DNA of 64,000 bases, taken from positions 115,168 to 179,167 of the forward strand of contig NZ_JAELTP010000001.1 of the NCBI RefSeq assembly GCF_016428915.1, written 5' to 3'. Source of the stretch: Pandoraea sp. ASV26. GTDB taxonomy: Bacteria > Pseudomonadota > Gammaproteobacteria > Burkholderiales > Burkholderiaceae. Shown in pieces: positions 16,006 to 24,091 of the stretch; positions within the stretch are counted from its first letter, which is position 1; every line of letters begins with the position of its first letter. The position numbers and the translations under genes were made by a program. Under the pieces are notes generated by a model that was not told the DNA's origin, searched no databases, and saw only the letters and a list, made by a program, of their open reading frames with translations.

Positions 16006-17445
16006 TTAACGTCCGCCGCCCCGTTCTGCGTGCCAGACGTCCTTTGACAAGCGCTCGCGCATCTCCGGCGGCAGTGCGTCGCGGGTAAAGACAGGTTCCG
16101 TAATGCCGGCTTTGCGTTGTGCCTGATAGTCACGCCATGCAATCAACGCATACTTCATCAACATGCCGATCGCGATCAGATTGATGAACGCCATCAGCGC
16201 TGTGCCGACATCCGCAAAGCTCCACACCAACGGCAGGCTGGCGACAGCGCCGAGCATCACGGCCAGCAGCACCAGCGCGCGGAAGATATTGAGAAGCCAC
16301 GGACGCTGCGTCAGGTAGTCCATGTTCACCTCGGCATACGCATAGTTGCCGAGCACGCTCGAGTACGCGAGGAAGAACACGGTGATGCCGGTAAAGATGA
16401 TCGCCCAATTGCCGACGTGCGCCGCTAATGCGCGTTGCGTAAGCACCGCCCCTTCCGGCGCGGCACCCGGTATGAACTGGCCGGAGAGCAGAATCATGAA
16501 TGCCGTGGCCGAACACACCACGATGGTGTCGAAGAACACACCGAGCATCTGCATCAGCCCTTGCTGCACCGGGTGCCGGGTGGTCGCCACCGCGGCCGCG
16601 TTGGGTGCGCTGCCCATTCCCGCTTCGTTGGAGAAAAGACCGCGCTTCACCCCCATCAGCACCGCCTGACTCACGGCATAGCCAGCGATGCCGCCCGCAG
16701 CCGGCTCAAGTCCGAAGGCGTGGCGCAGGATCATCGCGATCATGCCGGGGATCTGATCGATGTTGACGATGCAGATGTAGGTGGCGAGCCCGAGATAGGC
16801 CACCGCCATCACCGGCACGATCCACTGCGCAAAGCGTGCGACACGTCGCACGCCTCCATAGATGATCGGTGCGGTCATCAACACCAGCGCGATACCGATC
16901 CACGTGCGATCCCAGCCGAACGACGCCTCCAGCGCCTCGGCAATCGAGTGCGACTGCACGGAGTTGAGTGCGAAGCCGAAGGTGAAGAGCAACGCCAGCG
17001 CAAAGAGGATGCCGAATTTGCGTGAGCCGAGGCCGATCTCGATGTAGTACGCAGGCCCGCCACGAAAGGTGTTGTCATGACGTGGCACTTTGAAGATCTG
17101 CGCCAGCGTCGATTCGACAAACGCAGACGCCATGCCGAGCAGCGCGGTCATCCACATCCAGAAGATGGCCCCTGGACCGCCGATGGTCAGCGCCACGGCC
17201 ACGCCCGCGATATTGCCCGTGCCGACACGACTCGCCAATCCCGTGGCAAATGCCTGAAACGGCGAAATGCCGGAGGTCCCCCCTGACGAGCGCAACAAGC
17301 AGATGCTATGCCAGAGCGCCCGAATCTGAATGCCGCCGAAACGCACCGTGAAGTAGAGGCCCGCACCCAGCAAGGCAATCACCAGGGGGTACCCTGATAG
17401 CACCCCGCCAACGACATCCACCATCGGTTTGAGCCAGTGCTCCAT
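16006..17445 (-). CDS. Sodium:alanine symporter family protein (AGCS)
   Basis: A 479-residue inner-membrane carrier with about 11 hydrophobic segments. The motif FATGLASRVGTGNIAGVAVALTIGGPGAIFWMW (about 66-98) and the KRGLFSNEAGMGSAPNAAA stretch are AGCS signatures. It takes up alanine or glycine with sodium. A clear AGGAGA ribosome site lies 9 bases before the ATG. It sits between pilin-like genes A and B and has its own terminator, so it looks like an unrelated insertion into the array or an original neighbour that separated gene A from the rest. Confidence 0.92.
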   Translation of the reverse strand: MEHWLKPMVDVVGGVLSGYPLVIALLGAGLYFTVRFGGIQIRALWHSICLLRSSGGTSGISPFQAFATGLASRVGTGNIAGVAVALTIGGPGAIFWMWMTALLGMASAFVESTLAQIFKVPRHDNTFRGGPAYYIEIGLGSRKFGILFALALLFTFGFALNSVQSHSIAEALEASFGWDRTWIGIALVLMTAPIIYGGVRRVARFAQWIVPVMAVAYLGLATYICIVNIDQIPGMIAMILRHAFGLEPAAGGIAGYAVSQAVLMGVKRGLFSNEAGMGSAPNAAAVATTRHPVQQGLMQMLGVFFDTIVVCSATAFMILLSGQFIPGAAPEGAVLTQRALAAHVGNWAIIFTGITVFFLAYSSVLGNYAYAEVNMDYLTQRPWLLNIFRALVLLAVMLGAVASLPLVWSFADVGTALMAFINLIAIGMLMKYALIAWRDYQAQRKAGITEPVFTRDALPPEMRERLSKDVWHAERGGGR

Positions 17446-17581
17446 ATATCGTGTCTCCTATCGCTATCGCTTATCGGCCCAATGACAACTGGGTAAGAGA
17501 CGGAGAATCGCAAGTTTTGATCCGTCGCGACAGGAAGCCAGCTAACTTTGCGCCAATGCCTATACGCAACTGTGCGGAAAT

Positions 17582-17612
17582 AAAAAAGCCGCTCGGCAAA
17601 CGCCGGGCGGCT
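17582..17612 (-). terminator. Terminator after pilin-like gene B
   Basis: On the minus strand AGCCGCCCGGC / GCCGAGCGGCT forms an 11-bp stem with one G-T pair and a short loop, followed by six U. It lies 100 bp after the stop of gene B. Confidence 0.85.
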
Positions 17613-17712
17613 CAAAAACAAGGCAAGGAGACATCGCGAGCAGATTACGCGTGCAATGTGTCGTCGATGTGACGATGACAACGCGAGGCGCACGAGGCCA
17701 GGGCACCTTGCC

Positions 17713-19584
17713 TCAATTGACCGTTTTCCAGCCGCCGCCTCTGCCCTGCTCATAAGTCATCGAGCGGCCCGGCATCTGGTTGAATTCTCTTAGTCTGCGA
17801 TTGAACAGGGTCTTCGATCCCACGCCCTCGTAACTGGTCTCGGTATAGGTGAGCGTTTGCAGCGCCTCGCCAACCACCGGGCGAGTGCCGTCGACCCAGC
17901 CGGAGAAACGCGGGCCGGCACCGTAGGTAGTCACGTGACGCCCCTGCCCCCGAGGCCCGAGCAACAGATCGACTCGCTGCAAGCTTGGGATGTCAGCGCC
18001 CTGAGAGAGACATATCATCTCTCCGGGTGCACTATCCTTCTCCACTAGCCCCATTGCGATGTAGAGATTCTCCGAGGGGGCGACGGTATCACCCAACGTC
18101 ATACGTTCGGCATTCTTGAAAAATCCTTCAATCGCAACGCCCATAATGACAGGCGCGGAGCCCAGCTTGCACACCGTGGAACCTCGCGGATCTTTACCAA
18201 GCTTGAAACCCGCAAAAGCGCGCTCCCTGTTGGGATCCGTGGACGTGGCGAGTACGAATTTCGTGATGCGACGGCCGTCGTCACGATACCGGCTGTCAAC
18301 CACGGGCTGAATGGGAGGTTCCTTGTCTTTGACAGTGGCCGGGGAAACGGTTGGAGATCTCATGGCAAGCGTCCACCGCCACGCCTTGCCATCGTCCTGC
18401 TGACACGACAAGATTCTTCCGGCGGTGTCTCGACCCAGTCCCCAAACGTCACACACCTCGCCCGCGGTCACTGCATCGCCCAATTCAACAACGCCCGACT
18501 TCGACTTCAGGTCTCTCGACTCCACCTTCTCGGCCGAGACCTTGTCCGCCGACACCGACTTTGCAGATTCGATGTCGTTGTTTTGCAGGTCCAATTTGCC
18601 GCTGAGCGTTGCACCGTCCGTGGTCGCCGTCAGCGCCCCGACACTCGCGCTCGCCATCTTCAGCTCGCCCGCGCCTTCGATGTTGCCGGCACCCACGATG
18701 TTGTTAAACACCGGCTTTGCGTCAGTGCCCGACTTGAGATCGAGCCGACCTGTCACTGACGCGACGCCCATCACCACTTTCGGCGCGCTGATCGTGCCCC
18801 CACTTTCAATGTCCGCCACGCCCTCGATGTTCTGGCGAATCTTCCCGCCGTTCGTATCGTCAACGTACATCCGGAGGGGCCCCGTCGCGCCTCGCGAGCC
18901 GTCTCGCACCATCGCGATGTTCAGATCCTTTGTCTGCGAACCGCCTCGCATCGCAATCAACCCCGGCCGATCCAACGGATTGCCCACCGGCAGCGCGCCT
19001 TCGGACTGACCGGTGAATTTGAACTCGCTCGCGTTCTCAGCCGTCGACACCCCGCCATACGCCCCCATCTTCTTCGCCGCGACCGCCGCCAGATTGAAAT
19101 CCGGCTCGGATGAGTACGTCTTCTTGATCGGCTCCGTCAGATACGTCAGCGTATCGATCCGGCACGACGTCGTGCTGCCTGCGTCACACACCCGGTACAC
19201 CCGCACCTGGTATTCGCCCATGCCCCGCGGCGGCACAGTCGCGACACCGGAGAGTTCCAGCGCCTTGATCACGGACTCCGCCGTCAAGTTCGCAAGCTCC
19301 GGCGTGCCCCCCGGACCCGTCTTATCCGATCTGCTGAAAGTGACGTTATTCGCGCGAAAATCCGCGCTTGCGCCACTGAGCAGCTTCTCGATTTCCCCGT
19401 GGTGCTTCACCGTAAATGTCTCGACGGCGTTGCCAACCATCTTGAGCGATTCACCGATTCGCTCCGCGCGCTCGATGCGCATTTGACGGCCTTGCTCAAC
19501 GCCCCAGAACGTCACCAGTATGCCGACCACGCCCACCGCGAGCGCGGCGGAAACCAGGAATATCCCTGACTGCTCTCTTCGCAT
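17713..19584 (-). CDS. PilV-like (shufflon-type) tip pilin B
   Basis: A 623-residue paralogue. MRREQSG gives a type-IVb-like leader (cleavage after G7) and a hydrophobic helix at 8-28. Residues 30-235 form the shared pilin domain (ERIGESLK, CRIDTLTYLTEP, MRGGSQTKDLN). Residues 235-375 are short Gly/Asp-rich strand repeats (VGAGNIEGAGELKM, LDLQNNDIESAK) like the stalk of PilV. A motif C-x(11)-RDTAGRILSCQ ends at 395; in plasmid R64 PilV the equivalent C...GRDNTGAILSCQ marks the start of the exchangeable tip. The tip (396-623) has four Cys-containing or aromatic patches and matches no family I recognise. Its opening WRWTLAMR...KDKEP...QPVVD is shared with D. Position 5 of the mature pilin is Ser, not Glu. 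Confidence 0.75.
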   Translation of the reverse strand: MRREQSGIFLVSAALAVGVVGILVTFWGVEQGRQMRIERAERIGESLKMVGNAVETFTVKHHGEIEKLLSGASADFRANNVTFSRSDKTGPGGTPELANLTAESVIKALELSGVATVPPRGMGEYQVRVYRVCDAGSTTSCRIDTLTYLTEPIKKTYSSEPDFNLAAVAAKKMGAYGGVSTAENASEFKFTGQSEGALPVGNPLDRPGLIAMRGGSQTKDLNIAMVRDGSRGATGPLRMYVDDTNGGKIRQNIEGVADIESGGTISAPKVVMGVASVTGRLDLKSGTDAKPVFNNIVGAGNIEGAGELKMASASVGALTATTDGATLSGKLDLQNNDIESAKSVSADKVSAEKVESRDLKSKSGVVELGDAVTAGEVCDVWGLGRDTAGRILSCQQDDGKAWRWTLAMRSPTVSPATVKDKEPPIQPVVDSRYRDDGRRITKFVLATSTDPNRERAFAGFKLGKDPRGSTVCKLGSAPVIMGVAIEGFFKNAERMTLGDTVAPSENLYIAMGLVEKDSAPGEMICLSQGADIPSLQRVDLLLGPRGQGRHVTTYGAGPRFSGWVDGTRPVVGEALQTLTYTETSYEGVGSKTLFNRRLREFNQMPGRSMTYEQGRGGGWKTVN

Positions 19585-19698
19585 CACCCTGCTCCCTCTG
19601 AACAACCCGCCGACGGTTGCCTCATCTCAAACATGACGCAAACATGAGCCATCACCGCGGCGTTGGAAGTCCATATTCTCTGCGAGTGAGTCAACTTC

Positions 19699-19722
19699 AG
19701 GCTTGGGATTTGCCCGTTAAAC
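19699..19722 (-). promoter_or_regulatory. Conserved upstream element of the pilin-like family (gene B copy)
   Basis: The plus-strand core CTTGGGATTTGCCCGTTAA differs from the gene C copy at one position over 24 bp, in otherwise dissimilar surroundings. It lies 115 bp before the start of B. On the gene strand it reads TTAACGGGCAAATCCCAAG. Confidence 0.55.
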
Positions 19723-19763
19723 GTCGCGCGCGGGTACGAATACAGAAGTGCAGGCAAGAAATG

Positions 19764-19793
19764 AAAAAGCCGCACAGCGATCGCCGCGCGGCT
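19764..19793 (-). terminator. Terminator after pilin-like gene C
   Basis: Minus-strand AGCCGC / GCGGCT stem with an inner GCGATCGC palindrome, followed by five U. It lies 55 bp after the stop of gene C. Confidence 0.75.
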
Positions 19794-19847
19794 CAAAGGC
19801 GTCGAGACGCCCACGATGTCGACTTGCGGGGGGAGTCGTGTCCGCGG

Positions 19848-21740
19848 CTATGTCACTTCCTCGAAGCCGGCGTCATATACGTCCTGTACGGAACCGAATC
19901 TGCACGTCGCCCGTACGATGTTATAGAGCAGCTTGTAATGTTGAATGTACACACCGTCGCTCCGAACCTCTGTCTTGACACTCCGCTTCCCGTACTCGGT
20001 GGTTCTGTTGTCCATGGTTCTGAAGAAGTTCTCCGCATTGCAACTCCGCGCGCCCTTGACAACGTATCCGGCACCCTCTTGAAACAAGCGCTCCCAGTCT
20101 GGGACGAACCACATCAGTGTTCCAATGGCATGTTCCTCGATTTGATTGGTGCCGTACCCCCCCAGCCCCGCCATCAGATCCGCGAGCAATCCGTCAAATT
20201 TGACGTCTTTGCTGGAATATCGGGTCGCGTTGAGCTTGAAGGTTTTGTCGATTTCGAACGTCGGGGTTTGCCCGGCTCGCGTCAAACAGAGCAGCGGGTA
20301 ATTGCTCGATCCCTTAAGCGTGTAATCCCCTGATCTGTCCCGCTCAAGCGTTCCCTGTCTTCTGCTGTTCCGCCCGCCCGGGAGCCAGTCGTCAAGACGG
20401 GACGAAAGCCCGCAAACCATCGCGTTTGAAGCGGTGTATCCCTCCTGTACCGGCCGATAGTGCGCACCGCCCAACGAAGCCGTACCGTTGACCGAAAGCT
20501 TCCATATCGTCCATTCCTCTCCACGATTGACACCGACGAGCACCATGTCGGTCAGGGTGTCCTTTGCGATCTCCCCAATCAATGTCTCAGGCACATCGGC
20601 CTTGGTTTTGGGTGTGCCCGAGAGCTTCCACAGTCTCCCGGTCGGACTCTCGGCATCCGGCTGGCACGACAGGACTTTGCCCGCGCCATCCACGGCAATG
20701 CCCGCGCCGCTGCACGCCGCGTTCTCCGACTGCACGTCGTTGAGTTCCACGATGCCGGAGGTCGATCGGAGTCGCATCGACTTGACTTCCTGTGCCTCGA
20801 TCGTCTTCGCATTCCTGACGTCTTTCTCCCCCATATTCAGCGCTCCGCCAAACGTTGTGGGGCCGCTGGTCGTCAGGGATTGGGTTCTCAGGCGGGTGGC
20901 ATTCATCTCGCTGGCGACAGCCTTGTTGGCGATCTTGATCTCGCCGACTTCGATTTCGCCTTCCGCCTTGATGTCGCGAACACCCGTGATGCTGTACTTT
21001 TGCGAAGTGATCGGATCGTTAAAGCTCACGTCTCCCGTAAATGGGCGCGAGCCATCGCGAGGCGCCATATTGTTGAGGTCCTTTGTCTGCGAACCGCCGC
21101 GCATGGCAAGCAATCCGGGGCGCGCTCCCGCCGGATTCAACACGGGAATCGCCCCTTCGGCCTGATCGACGAATCTGAACTCGCCAGCCTTGTCGGCAGT
21201 CGACAGCCCACCATAAACACCGATTTTGCGAGCCGCAACGGCTACCAGATTGAAATCGGGTTCAGACGAGTAAGTCTTCTTCAAGGGCTCCGTCAGATAA
21301 GTCAACGTGTCGATTCTGCATGCGTTCGCGTTGTCAGCGTCGCAAACGAGCGCTACCTCCATCGCATACTCCCCAACGCCCCGAGGCGGCTTCGTTGCTA
21401 CACCATGCAGGTCCAATGCCTTTATCAGCGTGTGTGCATTCAAGCCCGCGATCTCCGTGCGAAGCCCTCCGCCCGGGCCAGACGCTCTGGTAAAGCGTTG
21501 TCCATTCACACTGAACTCATCTGTCTTGCCGGAGAGCAACTTGTCGATATCTCCATGATGTTTCACGGTGAACGTTTCCAACGCGTTGCCCATGACTTTG
21601 AGCGATTCTCCGATACGCTCTGCGCGCTCGACACGCATTTGACGACTCTGCTGAACGCCCCAGAAAGTGACTAATACACCAACGACGCTCACCGCCAGCG
21701 CAGCAGAGATCAGAAATATGCCTGACTGTTTTTTGCGCAT
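19848..21740 (-). CDS. PilV-like (shufflon-type) tip pilin C
   Basis: A 630-residue paralogue with leader MRKKQSG, helix 8-28 and shared pilin domain to about residue 230 (ERIGESLK, CRIDTLTYLTEP, MRGGSQTKDLNN). Its stalk is shorter than in B and D (about 235-335). The motif C-x(7)-VDGAGKVLSCQ ends at 360 and is followed by a 270-residue tip unlike those of B and D, with seven Cys at roughly even spacing. Base composition of the tip-coding part is visibly lower in GC than the surrounding genome, a sign of recent or separate acquisition. The ribosome site overlaps a run of nine G. Role inferred as minor pilin or adhesin at a pilus tip. Confidence 0.74.
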   Translation of the reverse strand: MRKKQSGIFLISAALAVSVVGVLVTFWGVQQSRQMRVERAERIGESLKVMGNALETFTVKHHGDIDKLLSGKTDEFSVNGQRFTRASGPGGGLRTEIAGLNAHTLIKALDLHGVATKPPRGVGEYAMEVALVCDADNANACRIDTLTYLTEPLKKTYSSEPDFNLVAVAARKIGVYGGLSTADKAGEFRFVDQAEGAIPVLNPAGARPGLLAMRGGSQTKDLNNMAPRDGSRPFTGDVSFNDPITSQKYSITGVRDIKAEGEIEVGEIKIANKAVASEMNATRLRTQSLTTSGPTTFGGALNMGEKDVRNAKTIEAQEVKSMRLRSTSGIVELNDVQSENAACSGAGIAVDGAGKVLSCQPDAESPTGRLWKLSGTPKTKADVPETLIGEIAKDTLTDMVLVGVNRGEEWTIWKLSVNGTASLGGAHYRPVQEGYTASNAMVCGLSSRLDDWLPGGRNSRRQGTLERDRSGDYTLKGSSNYPLLCLTRAGQTPTFEIDKTFKLNATRYSSKDVKFDGLLADLMAGLGGYGTNQIEEHAIGTLMWFVPDWERLFQEGAGYVVKGARSCNAENFFRTMDNRTTEYGKRSVKTEVRSDGVYIQHYKLLYNIVRATCRFGSVQDVYDAGFEEVT

Positions 21741-21746
21741 TACCCT

Positions 21747-21755
21747 CCCCCCCCC
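21747..21755 (-). repeat. Homopolymer tract of nine G in the leader of gene C
   Basis: Nine C on the plus strand (nine G on the gene strand) lie just before AGGGTA-ATG, within the ribosome-binding region. Slippage here would change Shine-Dalgarno spacing or sequence. Confidence 0.7.
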
Positions 21756-21846
21756 TTCACACGGCCCGCTGGCGGTTAGCTTCTCTTGAGCGTTAGCGAT
21801 CACAGCGATATTGAAAGCCAATATCTTGTTGGAGAACTTCGCCGTC

Positions 21847-21870
21847 AGGCTTGGTATTTGCCCGTTAAAC
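21847..21870 (-). promoter_or_regulatory. Conserved upstream element of the pilin-like family (gene C copy)
   Basis: Plus-strand core CTTGGTATTTGCCCGTTAA, 23 of 24 positions identical with the gene B copy over the full element and 107 bp before the start of C. The gene-strand form AACGGGCAAATACC partly fits half of an FlhDC box, which is speculation. Confidence 0.55.
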
Positions 21871-21918
21871 TCCTCACAAGAGCGCGGACGCATTAGCGTC
21901 TTCAAGATATGCAATAAG

Positions 21919-21940
21919 CCGAGCAGCCATCGCTGCTCGG
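21919..21940 (-). terminator. Hairpin terminator after pilin-like gene D
   Basis: Perfect 9-bp stem CCGAGCAGC / GCTGCTCGG with a 4-nt loop, 115 bp after the stop of D; the following minus-strand sequence CTTATTGC has few U. The rest of the 314-bp C-D gap holds the gene C element and leader. Confidence 0.65.
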
Positions 21941-22054
21941 TTCAAAGACAATGCAAGGAGATATTGGGATCTGAATTAGCCGTCAACTGCGTCAATCACG
22001 TTACGGTCATGGAGCGATATGAAGATGCCATACGAAGATGCATCGCGAGCGGTA

Positions 22055-23872
22055 TCAATATAGGGACCACCAATAGCCATTGTCGGATTGCACCATGTCC
22101 GTACTCCCCGCATACACTCCCCGCAGTACCCCGGAAGGCATCACAAGGAATTTCCGCAGTTCTTGATCGAAGTCCGCATGTCCCTGGCGTAAGTAAAGAT
22201 AAGAGCCCAATTCACCGGAATAGCCACTGGAGTTATCTCCTCTGTCCGCCCGCTTGCCGATGAAGAATTGGCCGCCGATGCGGTCCCTCTTGGTACTGTT
22301 CTTCGCAATCTGATAGCCACCGAGTTGTTGGTACGCAATAGGCCCTTTTGTCAGGCACCTCATCCGCCCCGTGCCTACACCGCTCTCAAGCTGATATCCA
22401 ACCTGCTCGTAGCCCCAGCTATTGCGGCGCCCCGTCTCGAAGTAATCGTAGAGCATGACAAAATGGCCCCCCTCAGCCTTGCACACCCCACCTTTGGAGC
22501 CAAGAAACAGCGGAAATCCAACCGCTGCCTTGCCAGCCTTAGGAGCCGGGATGGTGAACGTTGAGATGTACAAGTCGTTGCTGCGATTTTCGTTGAGGAT
22601 CTGATCAACCACGGGCTGAGGCACTTTGTCCTTGGTCACAGGAACGGTTTTCATCGCAAGCTTCCATTGCCAATTATTGAGGCCGTCTTCCTGGCAGGAC
22701 AGGATTCTTCCGGCGTCATCTCGACCGATTCCCCAAACCTCACACCGGGTCCCTTCGACAACCGATTTGCCGAGTTCAACAACGCCAGACGTCGATTTCA
22801 GCGATCTCGACTCCACATTTTCGGCTTTGACATGCTTCGCACCGTCAATGTCGTTGTTCTTCAGATCCAATTTGCCGTTGATCGTCGCTCCCTCCGTGGC
22901 AGTCAAGGCGCCGACCGTCGCGCTTCTCACCTCGAGGCCAGCCATTGTCAATCGCCCCGTGCCTTCGATATCGCCCGCGTTGACGATGTTGTTATGCACG
23001 GGCTTGTCGTCGATTTTCGACCCCAGATTCAGCGTGCCCCTGATAGACGCAGCGCCCACGTCCAGACCGCTCATGTGGAGCGTTCCCGCCCCTTTGATAT
23101 CGCCCACACCCAAAATGCTGTGATTGACTTCCTTGCCCGAAGCATCAGTGCTGTTGAACGGCAGATCGTGCGTCATCCCACGTGAACCATCGCGAGAAAC
23201 GGTGTTGTTGAGATCCTTTGTCTGCGACCCGCCGCGCATGGCGAGCAACCCCGGAATCCCCAGAGGATTCATCACCGGCAACGCACCTTCGGCCTGATCG
23301 ATAAATCGGAACCTGCCAGCGTCTTCGACCCGCGACATCCCGCCATAGACGCCGATCTTCCGGGCTGCGACAGCAGCCATATTGAAATCCGGCTCAGACG
23401 AATACGTTTTTTTCAGCGGTTCCGTCAGGTAGGTCAGCGTGTCGATTCGGCATGAGGACGAGGCGCCGGCGTCGCAAATACGTTTCACCGAGATCGCGTA
23501 CTCGCCGACGCCGCGCGGCGGCGTCGGCCCGATACCAGGGAGCGCCAGCGCCCTTATCAGGGTCTGCGCAGTCAAACCTGCCATCTCTGTGGTCGCACCC
23601 GCGCCCGGCGTACCGATTCTGGTGAATCGTTGACCGTTCACCGTGAACTCGTCTGTCGTGCCGGCCAGCAGCTTGTCGATGTCCGAATGATGTTTCACGG
23701 TAAATGTCTCCACCGCGTTACCCATGGCCTTGAGCGATTCACCGATTCGCTCCGCACGCTCGATGCGCATTTGACGACTTTGCTGAACACCCCAGAACGT
23801 GACCAGCACGCCCACGACCCCCACCGCAACCGCGGCGGACACCAGAAAAATGCCCGACTGTCTTCTTCTCAT
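22055..23872 (-). CDS. PilV-like (shufflon-type) tip pilin D
   Basis: A 605-residue paralogue. MRRRQSG leader, hydrophobic helix 8-28, shared domain to about residue 235, Gly/Asp-rich stalk repeats 250-370 (VNAGDIEGTGRLTM, LDLKNNDIDGAK), and C-x(12)-RDDAGRILSCQ ending at 394. The tip (395-605) opens like that of B (WQWKLAMK, KDKVPQPVVD) and then diverges; it is rich in Gly, Tyr and Trp with QLESGVGTGRMRCL and ends in WWSLY. Mature position 5 is Ser instead of the Glu typical of major pilins. GAGGG precedes the ATG; the frame runs further upstream through the sdaA terminator, so the longer form is unlikely. The conserved element seen before A, B and C is barely recognisable here. Confidence 0.75.
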   Translation of the reverse strand: MRRRQSGIFLVSAAVAVGVVGVLVTFWGVQQSRQMRIERAERIGESLKAMGNAVETFTVKHHSDIDKLLAGTTDEFTVNGQRFTRIGTPGAGATTEMAGLTAQTLIRALALPGIGPTPPRGVGEYAISVKRICDAGASSSCRIDTLTYLTEPLKKTYSSEPDFNMAAVAARKIGVYGGMSRVEDAGRFRFIDQAEGALPVMNPLGIPGLLAMRGGSQTKDLNNTVSRDGSRGMTHDLPFNSTDASGKEVNHSILGVGDIKGAGTLHMSGLDVGAASIRGTLNLGSKIDDKPVHNNIVNAGDIEGTGRLTMAGLEVRSATVGALTATEGATINGKLDLKNNDIDGAKHVKAENVESRSLKSTSGVVELGKSVVEGTRCEVWGIGRDDAGRILSCQEDGLNNWQWKLAMKTVPVTKDKVPQPVVDQILNENRSNDLYISTFTIPAPKAGKAAVGFPLFLGSKGGVCKAEGGHFVMLYDYFETGRRNSWGYEQVGYQLESGVGTGRMRCLTKGPIAYQQLGGYQIAKNSTKRDRIGGQFFIGKRADRGDNSSGYSGELGSYLYLRQGHADFDQELRKFLVMPSGVLRGVYAGSTDMVQSDNGYWWSLY

Positions 23873-24038
23873 GATCTTGCCCTCTTTGAACGACTTGCCC
23901 GCCATCGCTTCACGTAACGCGCTAACAGCGGCAGTGGCGATGAGAGTCACATTCTGTGTGACGGCAACGTTCCTGAGCATGGGCGAAGTCCGATATGCCC
24001 GAGCAGCGAAATCAAATACAGAAGGGGTGTCACAAAAT

Positions 24039-24068
24039 AAAAAAGCCGCGCAGCTCTCGCTACGCGGC
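24039..24068 (-). terminator. Terminator after sdaA
   Basis: Minus-strand stem GCCGCGTAGC / GCTGCGCGGC (one T-G pair) with a GAGA loop, followed by six U, 24 bp after the sdaA stop. Confidence 0.88.
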
Positions 24069-24091
24069 GTTTCCATTCGGCTTTCCGAAAA

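Noticed and set aside
17468..17475. Exact sigma-28 -10 sequence GCCGATAA on the minus strand before the AGCS symporter.
   Set aside because: At the required 11-bp spacing the -35 position reads CTTACCCA, far from TAAAGTTT.
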